Of a stretch of 39,336 bases of DNA, positions 1 through 7,161 are shown one piece after another. The stretch lies in assembly GCA_947474275.1 (NCBI GenBank), contig CANJHY010000021.1, positions 1 through 39,336 on the forward strand, in the 5' to 3' direction. The translations under genes and the position numbers were made by a program. The stretch is from PALSA-1004 sp947474275. Lineage in GTDB: Bacteria > Pseudomonadota > Gammaproteobacteria > Burkholderiales > SG8-41. The notes under the pieces were generated by a model that saw nothing but the letters and a program-made list of their open reading frames with translations, ran no database searches and had not been told where the DNA came from. Numbering within the stretch: position 1 is the first letter of the stretch; every line of letters begins with the position of its first letter.

Positions 1-180
1 CATGTGCCCGGCAGCCGCGAAGCGCCGCTGACCGAAGCTCAGGTCAATGAAAAATTCGACGAGTGCTTCCGCCTGGGAACGCGCCCACTCAGCAAAGAAC
101 AGATTGCAACGCTGACCGCGCGCGTGCACGGGCTGGAGCAGTTCCCCGACATGGCGTCGTTCTTCAGCGGCATTTGCTGA
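1..180 (+). CDS. MmgE/PrpD family protein, C-terminal end (cut by window start)
   Basis: The first 59 codons are open in frame 1 and end with TGA at 178-180. The peptide reads HVPGSREAPLT, then a segment with KFDEC, and ends in FFSGIC. The pattern of a small loop, PLT, a Lys-Phe-x-x-Cys stretch and a final helix with LE and D is what MmgE/PrpD (2-methylcitrate dehydratase-like) proteins show at their C terminus. The complete MmgE protein at 11956-13341 ends in a comparable way (LENIKD, then LLC). The upstream part and start lie outside the window. The following amidohydrolase on the same strand repeats the PrpD/amidohydrolase pairing seen at 8488-10834. Substrate unknown. Confidence 0.72.
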   Translation, partial: HVPGSREAPLTEAQVNEKFDECFRLGTRPLSKEQIATLTARVHGLEQFPDMASFFSGIC

Positions 181-246
181 TCGATGAAATCGCCAAGCGG
201 AATACGCTGATCGGCAAAGCGAAGATTCCGCGGCTTTGAAAACCGG

Positions 247-336
247 CAATGGGTAATGAGTGATGGGCAATGGGAATTTGCGCACTTAGAATGCCCTCAT
301 CCGTTACTCACCACCCATCGCTCATTACTCATCACC
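247..336. repeat. Inverted repeat, GTAATGAGYGATGGG family, copy 1
   Basis: The left arm (247-274) contains GGTAATGAGTGATGGGC. The reverse complement of the right arm (300-336) contains AGTAATGAGCGATGGGT. The arms are inverted and about 25 bases apart. A related inverted pair occurs at 36464-36531. Both copies lie just upstream of a plus-strand gene. The unit is degenerate, so exact edges are uncertain. Confidence 0.6.
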
Positions 337-341
337 GAAAA

Positions 342-1202
342 ATGAAAACCATCCTCGCCCCTGATCCCAATCCGATCAAGCCGAAGTACGTGCCGCCACC
401 CGGCGCATGCGACGCGCATTGCCATGTGTTCGGGCCCGGCGCGAAATTTCCGTACGCGCCCAACCGCAGCTACACGCCGCCGGATGCACCGAAAGAACAA
501 CTCGCAGCATTGCATAAGCATCTCGGCTTCTCGCGCGCGGTGCTGGTGCAGGCGAGCTGCCACGGCATCGACAATGCCGCGGTAATCGATGCGCTGAACT
601 GGTCGCGGGGCGCGTGGCGCGGCGTCTGCATGATCAACGATCTGGTCACCGATGAGGAACTGCGCTCGCTGCATACGGCCGGTGTGCGTGGCGCGCGCTT
701 CAATTTCGTTGCGCATCTCGGCGGCGCGCCCGATCTCAGGGTGATCGAGGCGGTCGTCACGCGCATCAAACCGCTCGGCTGGCATCTGCAGGTGCACCTC
801 GACGCGCAGGACATCGCAGCTTACCGCGACTTTCTGCTCGGGCTCGACATCGTGTTCATCATCGACCACATGGGCCGCGTCGTCGCAAAGAATGGCATGG
901 AACAAAAACCGTTCAAGCTGCTGCTTGACCTGATGAAAAACGAGCGCGTGTGGGTGAAGGTCAGCGGTTCCGAGCGCGTGTCATCGACCGGCCGGCCGTT
1001 TCACGACGCCATGCCTTATGCGCGCGCCCTCTTTGCGGCCGCCCCTGACCGCGTGCTGTGGGGCACCGACTACCCGCATCCGAACGTGGAGGAAATGCCA
1101 AACGACGGCGAGCAGGTCGACCTGTTTGCGCGAACCTTTGAAGACGAAGTGATGCGCCGCAAAATCCTCATCGACAATCCGGACCGGCTGTACTGGGCCT
1201 GA
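342..1202 (+). CDS. Amidohydrolase-2 family hydrolase (lactonase type)
   Basis: This 286-residue protein belongs to the amidohydrolase-2 superfamily, the TIM-barrel group that includes 2-pyrone-4,6-dicarboxylate lactonase (LigI) and 4-sulfomuconolactone hydrolase. It probably opens a lactone of a dicarboxylate in the cytoplasm. It has the N-terminal HxH metal motif (CDAHCHVFG, about residue 24), a central VDHMGR-like His segment (IIDHMGR) and a late WGTDYPHPN with the catalytic-type Asp (about 246). ATG at 342 is chosen because the longer frame from 270 runs through the inverted repeat; homologues begin near PPGACDAH. It lies behind an MmgE/PrpD tail and ends 22 bases before the convergent Bug gene. 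The exact substrate cannot be read from sequence. Confidence 0.85.
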   Translation: MKTILAPDPNPIKPKYVPPPGACDAHCHVFGPGAKFPYAPNRSYTPPDAPKEQLAALHKHLGFSRAVLVQASCHGIDNAAVIDALNWSRGAWRGVCMINDLVTDEELRSLHTAGVRGARFNFVAHLGGAPDLRVIEAVVTRIKPLGWHLQVHLDAQDIAAYRDFLLGLDIVFIIDHMGRVVAKNGMEQKPFKLLLDLMKNERVWVKVSGSERVSSTGRPFHDAMPYARALFAAAPDRVLWGTDYPHPNVEEMPNDGEQVDLFARTFEDEVMRRKILIDNPDRLYWA

Positions 1203-1224
1203 ACCGCGCGCCTTACTGCACGCG

Positions 1225-2187
1225 TCATTCCGGCTTGATGCCGATTTCCTTGAATATCTTGGCCCAGTTCGCCATGTCCTCGACGACCAGCTTCGTGTAT
1301 TGCTCTGGCGTGCTGCCGACCGGCTCGAATCCCAAATCGACAAGCTTGGTGCGGATGTCCGGCAATTTGAGTATGCGCAAAAACTCCGCATTCAGTTTGT
1401 CGATGATGGCGCGCGGCATCTTCGGCGGCGCGAGGATGCCGTACGCGCCCTCAAGCGCGTAACCCGGCAACGTTGCCGCGATGGTCGGCACCTCGGGCAG
1501 ACTGGTGACCCGCTTCGTGCTCGTAACGCCGAGCGCGCGCAAGCGTCCGCTGCGGATATGCGGAATCGCCGGACCCGGTGCCGTGAACAGCATCTGCACC
1601 TGCCCGCCGACGATGGCCGCAGTCGAATCGCCAGCACCCTTGTACGGAATCAGCGTGAGGTCTATGCCCGCCATGCGCTTGAACAGGATCACCGACAAAT
1701 AACCGCTGGTGCCTATGCCCGATGTCGCGCAGTTGAGGCCGCCCGGTTTGGCTTTCGCCATGCTGATGAGTTCGGGCACCGACTTCGCAGGCACGCTGGC
1801 GTGCACTACAAGCACGGTCGGCGCGTTGGCGAGGTGGGTGACGCGCGAAAAATCCTTCAGCGTGTCGTACGGCAGCTTCGCGTAAAGCAGCGAGTTGTAC
1901 GAATAGCCGGGAGCGACGGTCAGTATCGTGTAGCCATCGGGCGCAGCCTGCGCGACGATTTCCGAGCCTATGATGCCGCCCGCGCCGGAGCGGTTGTCGA
2001 TCACCACCTGCTGCCCCCAGCTCTCCGTCATCTTCTGCGCGAACATGCGCGCGAGCACGTCGCTGCCGCCGCCCGCCGACGACGGCACGACGAAACGGAT
2101 CGGCTTGGCGGGATAGTTCTGCGCGGCCGCCGTCATGGCGCACGAACACAACGCCAGCGTCAGCCCTGCATATTTGGCAATCCTCAA
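1225..2187 (-). CDS. Bug family (TctC-type) periplasmic solute receptor
   Basis: The protein is about 320 residues. Bug proteins are secreted two-lobed receptors that bind small carboxylates or related solutes for TctAB-type transporters or for sensing. A hydrophobic signal peptide ends near AAAQ, followed by NYPAKPIRFVVP, the first ligand loop SSAGGGSD (about 35-43), the QQVVIDN segment, PDGYTIL, IPYKGAG and LPEVPTIA, all Bug hallmarks. The second ligand loop reads GIGTSGY, with Tyr where most paralogues here have His. AGGAGG at 2194-2199 sits directly against an ATG (2191-2193) but six bases before a TTG at 2185-2187, so TTG is preferred; a GTG at 2212-2214 would overlap the upstream stop. 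It is downstream of, and likely cotranscribed with, another Bug gene. Confidence 0.88.
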   Translation of the reverse strand: MRIAKYAGLTLALCSCAMTAAAQNYPAKPIRFVVPSSAGGGSDVLARMFAQKMTESWGQQVVIDNRSGAGGIIGSEIVAQAAPDGYTILTVAPGYSYNSLLYAKLPYDTLKDFSRVTHLANAPTVLVVHASVPAKSVPELISMAKAKPGGLNCATSGIGTSGYLSVILFKRMAGIDLTLIPYKGAGDSTAAIVGGQVQMLFTAPGPAIPHIRSGRLRALGVTSTKRVTSLPEVPTIAATLPGYALEGAYGILAPPKMPRAIIDKLNAEFLRILKLPDIRTKLVDLGFEPVGSTPEQYTKLVVEDMANWAKIFKEIGIKPE

Positions 2188-2213
2188 GCGCATCCTCCTC
2201 TGGTGGCGCCGCA

Positions 2214-3167
2214 CTATTGCGCGGTTTCGACGCTGATACCGGCATCCTTGATCACCTTGCGCCAGCGCGCGAGTTCATTGGCTATCATGTCGCGCATGCC
2301 CTGCGGCGTGCTGGTTACCGGTTCCACGCCCTGCAGCAACAGCCGCTGGCCAAACTCCGGGGACGCCAGCACCTTGTTCATGTCGGCGTTGATGCGGTTG
2401 ACGATCGCCGGCGGCGTGCCGACGGGCGCAAGCAAACCGTACCACGAGGTATTGTTGAAACCCGGCAGCGTGTCGGCAACTGGCGGGGCATCCGGCAGCG
2501 ATTTGATGCGTGTCGGATGGCCGATCGCCACCGCTTTCAACCTGCCCGCTTTCAGATGCTGCAGGATCTGCGGCACGCCGGAAAAAGTCATCTGCACCTG
2601 TCCGCTGATCAGGTCGACCAGCGCGGGGCCGCCGCCTTTGTACGGCACGTGCACGATGTTGATGCCGCCCAACGCTTTCAGGAGCTCGCCGCCGAGGTGG
2701 TTCGGCGTGCCGGTGCCCGGCGAGGAAAAATTGATCTTGCCGGGATTGGCTTTGGCGTAGTCGATGAATTCTTTCGTGCTGTTCGCCGGTACACCGGGAT
2801 GCAACGTCAACGCGAACGGCGCGTACACGGCGAGCCCGATCGGCGCGTAATCCTTGAGCGAATCGTAGCTGACCTTGCTGCCGAGAGCGGGACTCACGAC
2901 CAGCCCCGCCGACGTACCGAGTAGTAGCGTATAACCATCGGGCGTCGCTTTCGCACCCAAGCCATGCCCGAGCGTCGAACCCGCGCCACCGCGATTGTCG
3001 AGCACCACCTGCTGGCCCCAGAGCTCGCTCAATTTCGCCGCGAGTTCGCGCCCGGTGAAGTCGACCGAACCGCCCGGCGGATACGGCACGATGAGGCGTA
3101 CGGGTTTGTTCGGATAGGTCTGTGCCGCAGCGTGCGCCGCCAACCACGCGCCTATCAAAACAACCAA
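2214..3167 (-). CDS. Bug family receptor with a repeat-disrupted 5' end
   Basis: From about residue 1 of the proposed start the protein shows a signal peptide (LVVLIGAWLAAHAAAQ), TYPNKPVRLIVP, the loop PPGGSVD, QQVVLDN, PDGYTLL, the second loop GTGTPNH, VPYKGGG and LPDAPPVADTLPGF, so the receptor body is complete and about 317 residues. No good start is visible. The frame stays open to an ATG at 3335, but that extension translates inverted-repeat DNA (3178-3343) and is not Bug-like. A TTG at 3165-3167 is the shortest plausible start and has no clear ribosome site. The natural start may have been lost when the repeat arrived. It is followed by the Bug gene at 1225, with overlap or a short gap. 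Confidence 0.8.
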   Translation of the reverse strand: MVVLIGAWLAAHAAAQTYPNKPVRLIVPYPPGGSVDFTGRELAAKLSELWGQQVVLDNRGGAGSTLGHGLGAKATPDGYTLLLGTSAGLVVSPALGSKVSYDSLKDYAPIGLAVYAPFALTLHPGVPANSTKEFIDYAKANPGKINFSSPGTGTPNHLGGELLKALGGINIVHVPYKGGGPALVDLISGQVQMTFSGVPQILQHLKAGRLKAVAIGHPTRIKSLPDAPPVADTLPGFNNTSWYGLLAPVGTPPAIVNRINADMNKVLASPEFGQRLLLQGVEPVTSTPQGMRDMIANELARWRKVIKDAGISVETAQ

Positions 3168-3177
3168 CCATTTTATG

Positions 3178-3343
3178 CAACCGCCGATAAACGCCGATGA
3201 ACGCCGATGAAAAACAAACCAATTGGCAGCTGAAAATAGACAATTGGCCACGAACTGCCCCTCTCTCGCTTTAACGTTGTGCATATCAATTATCAATTTT
3301 CTATTCCAATTGAATCGGCGTTCATCGGCGTTCATCGGCGGTT
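3178..3343. repeat. Inverted repeat of CGCCGATGAA units, about 166 bp
   Basis: The left arm (3178-3212) is made of 10-base units, ACGCCGATGA and variants. The right arm (3312-3343) is its reverse complement with one mismatch across about 30 bases starting AACCGCCGAT. Between the arms are AT-rich stretches with two CAATTGG words on the left and one on the right. The element separates the Bug gene (2214) from the hydrolase gene (3363). Related arms occur at 33795-33933 and 36407-36455. Confidence 0.75.
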
Positions 3344-3362
3344 AAAATTTTGCCTGAATGAC

Positions 3363-4517
3363 TTAAAGCCTTCCGCCCAGGCGTTCGGCCAGCCAATCCG
3401 CGACGAGATTGGAGCCGACTTGCCGGTTGTCTTCCTGGCAATGATCGCTGCCGCCGTCGAGCGTGGTCAATATTTTTAACGTCTTGTCCGGCGATCCACA
3501 GGCATCATACAGGCGCTGCGCGAATTCGAGCGGCACGATATTGTCGTTCTCGCCGTGGATACAGTAAAACGGGCAGCGCATTTTTTCGGCAACGCCGGCC
3601 AGCCGGTAGTTCTCCAGCTTTTTCATGCAGGCGTCCATGTCGGGCATGCCGAGCACCCACGGCAACTGAAACGACGGCGCGGAGAGCTTGGTGCCGCCCG
3701 CTTCCATGATCTTGCGCCGCCGCACCCACGACTCGTGATAATCCCAGTGCCCGCCCCACGCGACGCACGCCGCGAAGCGCGGCTCCATAGCCGCTGCGCG
3801 CGGCGCGTAATACCCGCCCATACTGAAGCCCATCACTGCCATGCGCTTGGCGTCGACTTCGGGACGCTGCGCCAGGTACTCGTATGCGGCGCGCGCCGGC
3901 ACTTCGTAATCAAAACGGCTCGGTATGCCCTGCAGACGCAGCGCCTCGCCTTGCCCCGGCCCGTCGATCGCCAGAGTATGAATGCCGCGGCGACCGATCT
4001 CTACGCCGCCGAATAAAACGGAGAGTTCCTTCGCGTTGTCTAGCCCGTCGAACATCACGACCGTCGGCGCGGAGCCCTGCACGTCGGCCTTGTAGAACCA
4101 CGCCGGCAAAGTCGTGTCTTCGTACGGGACCTGTACGCGTTCGATATTCGGATAGCGCGTCGCGATGCCCTTCTGAAAGCAGCGCAGACAGCTGCGATAA
4201 GTGTCCCATTTGCGTTCTGACGGCGCGATAAAACGCTCGCCGCAGAAATAGTAAGTGGCCGCGCGCAGGTAATAACTGCCTGCCGTCAGCTCAAAACCGT
4301 CCTCCGCCGCCTTGTCTGCGTAGCCCTCGATGCGTTTTGCCATCGCGGTCCACTCCTGCCACCAGCGCTCGTTGTCGCCGACGTGCGGCTTCAACTGCTG
4401 CCCGATCTGGTCGATTTCACCCAGCGCCGCCGCGCCCTGCGCCGCCATCTCGATGCCGAACATCATGCCCTGTGACCACATGTGATGGCCGGGAAAATAC
4501 TCGAACCAGTGACTCAT
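3363..4517 (-). CDS. Alpha/beta hydrolase, C-C hydrolase or esterase-like
   Basis: The 384-residue protein has an alpha-helical N-terminal region (about 1-120) before a Ser hydrolase core. The core has the strand-turn VVMFDGLDNAKEL, the family signature IDGPGQGEALR, the nucleophile elbow GFSMGG (Ser in GxSxG), the acid segment HGENDNIVP and the His segment GGSDHCQED. This order matches the FrsA/2,6-dihydroxypseudooxynicotine hydrolase-like group, which cleaves C-C or ester bonds in aromatic catabolism; the substrate here is unknown. ATG at 4517 is preceded by a modest GAGAAAG. A good TATAAT lies upstream on the same strand (4561-4566). Downstream Bug genes on the same strand are now separated from it by the inverted repeat at 3178-3343. 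Confidence 0.82.
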   Translation of the reverse strand: MSHWFEYFPGHHMWSQGMMFGIEMAAQGAAALGEIDQIGQQLKPHVGDNERWWQEWTAMAKRIEGYADKAAEDGFELTAGSYYLRAATYYFCGERFIAPSERKWDTYRSCLRCFQKGIATRYPNIERVQVPYEDTTLPAWFYKADVQGSAPTVVMFDGLDNAKELSVLFGGVEIGRRGIHTLAIDGPGQGEALRLQGIPSRFDYEVPARAAYEYLAQRPEVDAKRMAVMGFSMGGYYAPRAAAMEPRFAACVAWGGHWDYHESWVRRRKIMEAGGTKLSAPSFQLPWVLGMPDMDACMKKLENYRLAGVAEKMRCPFYCIHGENDNIVPLEFAQRLYDACGSPDKTLKILTTLDGGSDHCQEDNRQVGSNLVADWLAERLGGRL

Positions 4518-4560
4518 GGCGTGCTTTCTCTATCTCGTCGCAGGCAATGCGGGATTGAGG

Positions 4561-4588
4561 ATTATACGTCTTGCCACGCGGCCGACAG
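4561..4588 (-). promoter_or_regulatory. Putative sigma-70 promoter for the hydrolase gene
   Basis: On the minus strand there is a perfect TATAAT -10 (4561-4566) and, 16 bases upstream, a weak CTGTCG -35 (4583-4588). The start codon at 4517 lies about 37 bases past the expected transcription start. The -35 matches only three consensus positions, so the call rests mainly on the -10. Confidence 0.42.
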
Positions 4589-4629
4589 CGCAGGTAACCT
4601 AGCTGCCTGTCTGACCGGGGAGCGATTCG

Positions 4630-5058
4630 ATGACTGCGCCAATGAACACGAATTTCCTTTGCCGGCACGCGGCATGCGCTGCCGTGCTGCTGTTCGGAGC
4701 AGGCGCCGCACTGAGCGCACCTGCCGCGCCGTTCGAGCCCGTCATGTCGCTCGCCAAAAAGGAAAAAGCGCCGCTGCTCGAACTGACGCCCGCCAACGCG
4801 GCGCTCGCCAAGCATGCGCAGACCATCTACGCCGAACTCGGCAAGGAACTCGTCATCGGCGACGTCGCCGAAGGCGGCGGCACGGATGCGGCTTTCGCGG
4901 CGCTCAAAACCAAAGCGCCCGTCATCGAGCGTTTCGGCCTGCAGGGCTTCGGCGCGCATTCAAATGATGCGGAATACGTCTATATCGATTCGATCGAGCC
5001 GCGGCTTTACTTGCTTTCGCGCATGATCATGGACGTGTCGCAAAGCAAAAACCGTTAG
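4630..5058 (+). pseudogene. M20 peptidase (carboxypeptidase G2-like), in-frame internal deletion
   Basis: This open frame of 142 codons joins the two ends of an M20 metallopeptidase. The N-terminal part is a signal peptide ending near LSAPAAP, followed by SLAKKEKAPLLE, as at the start of glutamate carboxypeptidase-like proteins. It then jumps to the C-terminal part: ALAKHAQTIYAELG, the GGGTDAAFAAL motif, PVIERFGLQGFGAHSND with a metal-ligand His, and a final helix with RLYLLSRMIMD. Full-length relatives have about 400 residues, so some 270 central residues are missing, including most zinc ligands and the dimerisation domain. The frame and a GGGGAG ribosome site are intact, so a mini-protein may be made and exported, but peptidase activity is not expected. 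The deletion point is near LLE/LTPANA. Confidence 0.72.
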
Positions 5059-5069
5059 CCGTGCGCCGC

Positions 5070-5098
5070 TTGCCGGCGCGGCGGCATACAGGTATCGT
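5070..5098 (+). promoter_or_regulatory. Putative promoter upstream of the Bug gene at 5133
   Basis: TTGCCG (5070-5075) and TATCGT (5093-5098) are separated by 17 bases and lie just after the stop of the M20 remnant. Each hexamer matches consensus at four positions. The gene start is 35 bases further on. Confidence 0.35.
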
Positions 5099-5132
5099 TG
5101 GTAAAAATAGGTTAAACCCCGGAGGAGAAACA

Positions 5133-6101
5133 ATGAAAGTACTGCTTGCTGCATTCCTGACTCTTGCCGCCGCGCTCGTTTACGCCGCACCAGCGGTCGC
5201 GGCTGATGAGTATCCGACGCGCACCATACGCTGGATCGTGCCCTACCCGCCCGGCGGCACCACCGACATACTCGCGCGCATCATGGGTCAGCGGCTGTCG
5301 GAGCGCCTCGGCCAGCAGGTGCTGATCGACAACCGGCCGGGCGCCGGCAACAACATCGGCACCGAGCTCGCGATCAAGTCGACGCCGGACGGTTACACGG
5401 TGTTCCTGGTCAATCCCGCCAATGCGATCAATGCCACGCTCTACAGCAACCTAGCTTTCAACTTCCTGCGCGACATGGATCCAGTTGCCGGGCTGGTGCG
5501 TGTGCCCAACGTGATGGAAGTAACAATGTCGCTGCCGGTCAAGTCCATCCCCGAGTTCATCGCCCACGTCAAAGCCAACCCGGGCAAGGTGATTCTCGCT
5601 TCGTCAGGCGCCGGCACCTCGGTCCACTTATCGGGCGAGTTGTTCATGTCGATGACCGGTCTCAAAATGACTCATGTGCCTTACAAGGGCGCCGGCCCGG
5701 CATTTCCCGACCTGATCGGCGGCCAGGTGCACCTGATGTTCGACAACATGCCGTCGTCGATCGAGTTCATCCGCTCCGGCAAGCTGCGCGCGCTGGGCGT
5801 CACTACGGCGAAGCGTTCGCCACAACTGCCCGATGTGCCGACCGTCGCGGAGACTGTGCCCGGCTATGAAGCCAGCGCATGGTTCGGCATGGGCGCGCCG
5901 AAAGGCACGCCGGCCGCGGTGGTGGCGAGACTCAACAAAGAAATCAACGACGCGCTGGCCGACCCCAAAATGATTGCGCGCATGGCCGAACTCGGCGGCA
6001 CCTCGATCGCAGGCACGCCGGCGGACTTCTGGAAAGTCCACACCTACGAAACGGAGAAGTGGGCGAAGGTCGTGAAGAGTTCCGGCGCGAAGGTGGATTG
6101 A
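5133..6101 (+). CDS. Bug family periplasmic solute receptor
   Basis: This is a complete receptor of 322 residues. ATG at 5133 follows GGAGGAG at a good distance, and the next residues form a clean Sec signal (MKVLLAAFLTLAAAL, then APAVAA). The mature part starts DEYPTRTIRWIVPYPPGG, with first ligand loop PPGGTTD, then QQVLIDNRPG, PDGYTVF, second loop GAGTSVH, VPYKGAG, LRALGVT and LPDVPTVAE, and ends in KVVKSSGAKVD. It stands alone on the plus strand behind the M20 remnant, so if the two were once an operon its enzyme partner has been lost. It converges with the hydrolase ending at 6229. Ligand unknown. Confidence 0.92.
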   Translation: MKVLLAAFLTLAAALVYAAPAVAADEYPTRTIRWIVPYPPGGTTDILARIMGQRLSERLGQQVLIDNRPGAGNNIGTELAIKSTPDGYTVFLVNPANAINATLYSNLAFNFLRDMDPVAGLVRVPNVMEVTMSLPVKSIPEFIAHVKANPGKVILASSGAGTSVHLSGELFMSMTGLKMTHVPYKGAGPAFPDLIGGQVHLMFDNMPSSIEFIRSGKLRALGVTTAKRSPQLPDVPTVAETVPGYEASAWFGMGAPKGTPAAVVARLNKEINDALADPKMIARMAELGGTSIAGTPADFWKVHTYETEKWAKVVKSSGAKVD

Positions 6102-6228
6102 GAACCCGACAGACGAAAAAAGCAGGATAGACGATAGACGGGTTTCTTCGCCTCTCGTCTCCCGCCCGGCGTCTCTCGGCGAAGCGCGTCTTTCGCCTGA
6201 CGCCTCTCCTCGCTGCACTGCTCGCGCG
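6102..6228. other. Convergent intergenic region with direct and inverted GACG words
   Basis: This 127-base gap between two convergent stops holds no gene. It contains ATAGACGATAGACGGG followed on the same strand by CTCTCGTCTCCCGCC and GGCGTCTCTCGGCG, that is, imperfect inverted GACG/CGTC-rich blocks able to fold. It may act as a two-way terminator or be a degenerate member of the dispersed palindromic repeats; no T-run terminator is present. Confidence 0.35.
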
Positions 6229-7161
6229 TTACCCCGCGCGCTTAAGGTGGCGGTCGAAAAAATCCATGAAGAGATCGAACGCTTTGCGCTGCACCGCGTC
6301 GGGCGCATAGGTGCCGTCATCCTGGCGGTAGATAAACGGAAAGCCGTGTACCGGGTGATCGAAGCTCACCCATGTCGAGTCCTTGCCGGCTTCCTGCATC
6401 CATTCGTGCGCGAGCTCGAATATGCCCTGCAGATGGTCTGTATCGCGGCCGATGTGCAGGATCGGCGTGCTGATGCGGCGGATGCGCTCCATCGCGCGCT
6501 GCTTGTCGGCGTTCTTTTTCACCACCTCGATGTCCTGGTACTGCATCACTTTGTCCAGGCGCGGCGCGGTGGGACCGGTGTTGACGCTGAGGAATTCGTG
6601 CGATGCGCCTTCGATCGCAACACCCGCCGCGAACGTCGTCTCGGCCGCGATCTTTAAAATCATCTCGCCGCTGTGGCTGACGCCGACGATGCCGATGGCG
6701 TCTTTGTCGACGTAAGCGAGCGTCTGCAGGTACTTGAGAATCGCGATCAGGTCATCCGAATCCAGCGTCGGCGCCGACTTCAGCGTGCGGCCCTCGCCGC
6801 TGAGGTTGTCCGGCAGATTGTGGGCGCGCTGCGTGTCTTCGTACAAATGCGGGATTTCGTTACGATAATTGACGAACGCGACCGCGTAACCGCGGCCTAT
6901 CATCTCGTCCTGCATGGCGGCGAGCCCGTCGACCTGCTTTTCGACTTGCGCGACACCGCCGCGCCCGGCGCCGCGGCCCATCACGATCACCGGGAAAGGC
7001 CCCTTGCCCGCCGGTTTACGCGCCGAGATCGGCACATAGATTTCGTCGCGCGTCAGCACGAAAGTGAGGTCCATCGGGATCACGGCGCCGCGCACCGGCT
7101 GCGTGATCACGTAACCATGCGGCGCCAGTTCCGGCGCAACCGATACCGCGGGGTTAACCAT
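6229..7161 (-). CDS. Alpha/beta hydrolase, dienelactone hydrolase/S9-like
   Basis: The protein has 310 residues if started at ATG 7161, which overlaps the upstream stop by eight bases and suggests translational coupling; the longer frame to 7311 only translates the end of the upstream gene. Features in order: a beta-rich lead-in, FPVIVMGRGAG in the oxyanion position, YAVAFVNYR, IGIVGVSHSGEMI as nucleophile elbow, GRDTDHLQG with the likely acid, and FDHPVHGFPF with the likely His. The elbow is GxSxS rather than the usual GxSxG. Cytoplasmic, as there is no signal peptide. It is last in the run that begins with the Bug gene at 11811, so it may finish breakdown of the imported compound. Confidence 0.72.
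   Translation of the reverse strand: MVNPAVSVAPELAPHGYVITQPVRGAVIPMDLTFVLTRDEIYVPISARKPAGKGPFPVIVMGRGAGRGGVAQVEKQVDGLAAMQDEMIGRGYAVAFVNYRNEIPHLYEDTQRAHNLPDNLSGEGRTLKSAPTLDSDDLIAILKYLQTLAYVDKDAIGIVGVSHSGEMILKIAAETTFAAGVAIEGASHEFLSVNTGPTAPRLDKVMQYQDIEVVKKNADKQRAMERIRRISTPILHIGRDTDHLQGIFELAHEWMQEAGKDSTWVSFDHPVHGFPFIYRQDDGTYAPDAVQRKAFDLFMDFFDRHLKRAG

Noticed and set aside
171..238. A frame continuing past the MmgE stop that reads LLIDEIAKRNTLIGKAKIP
   Set aside because: It could suggest a frameshifted longer C terminus, but the stop at 178 fits the family end seen in the MmgE protein at 11956, and the extra peptide has no match that I recognise.
2168..3335. Extended N terminus of the Bug protein as a novel domain
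   Set aside because: The extra residues translate inverted-repeat DNA and contain no fold-like pattern.
3178..3343. Possible CRISPR-like array from repeated 10-base units
   Set aside because: Units are contiguous and degenerate, without spacers of constant length, and no cas genes are near.
6229..7161. Hydrolase elbow GVSHS suggesting an inactive enzyme
   Set aside because: The Ser is followed by small residues, and the acid and His segments are in place; the variant last position is probably tolerated.
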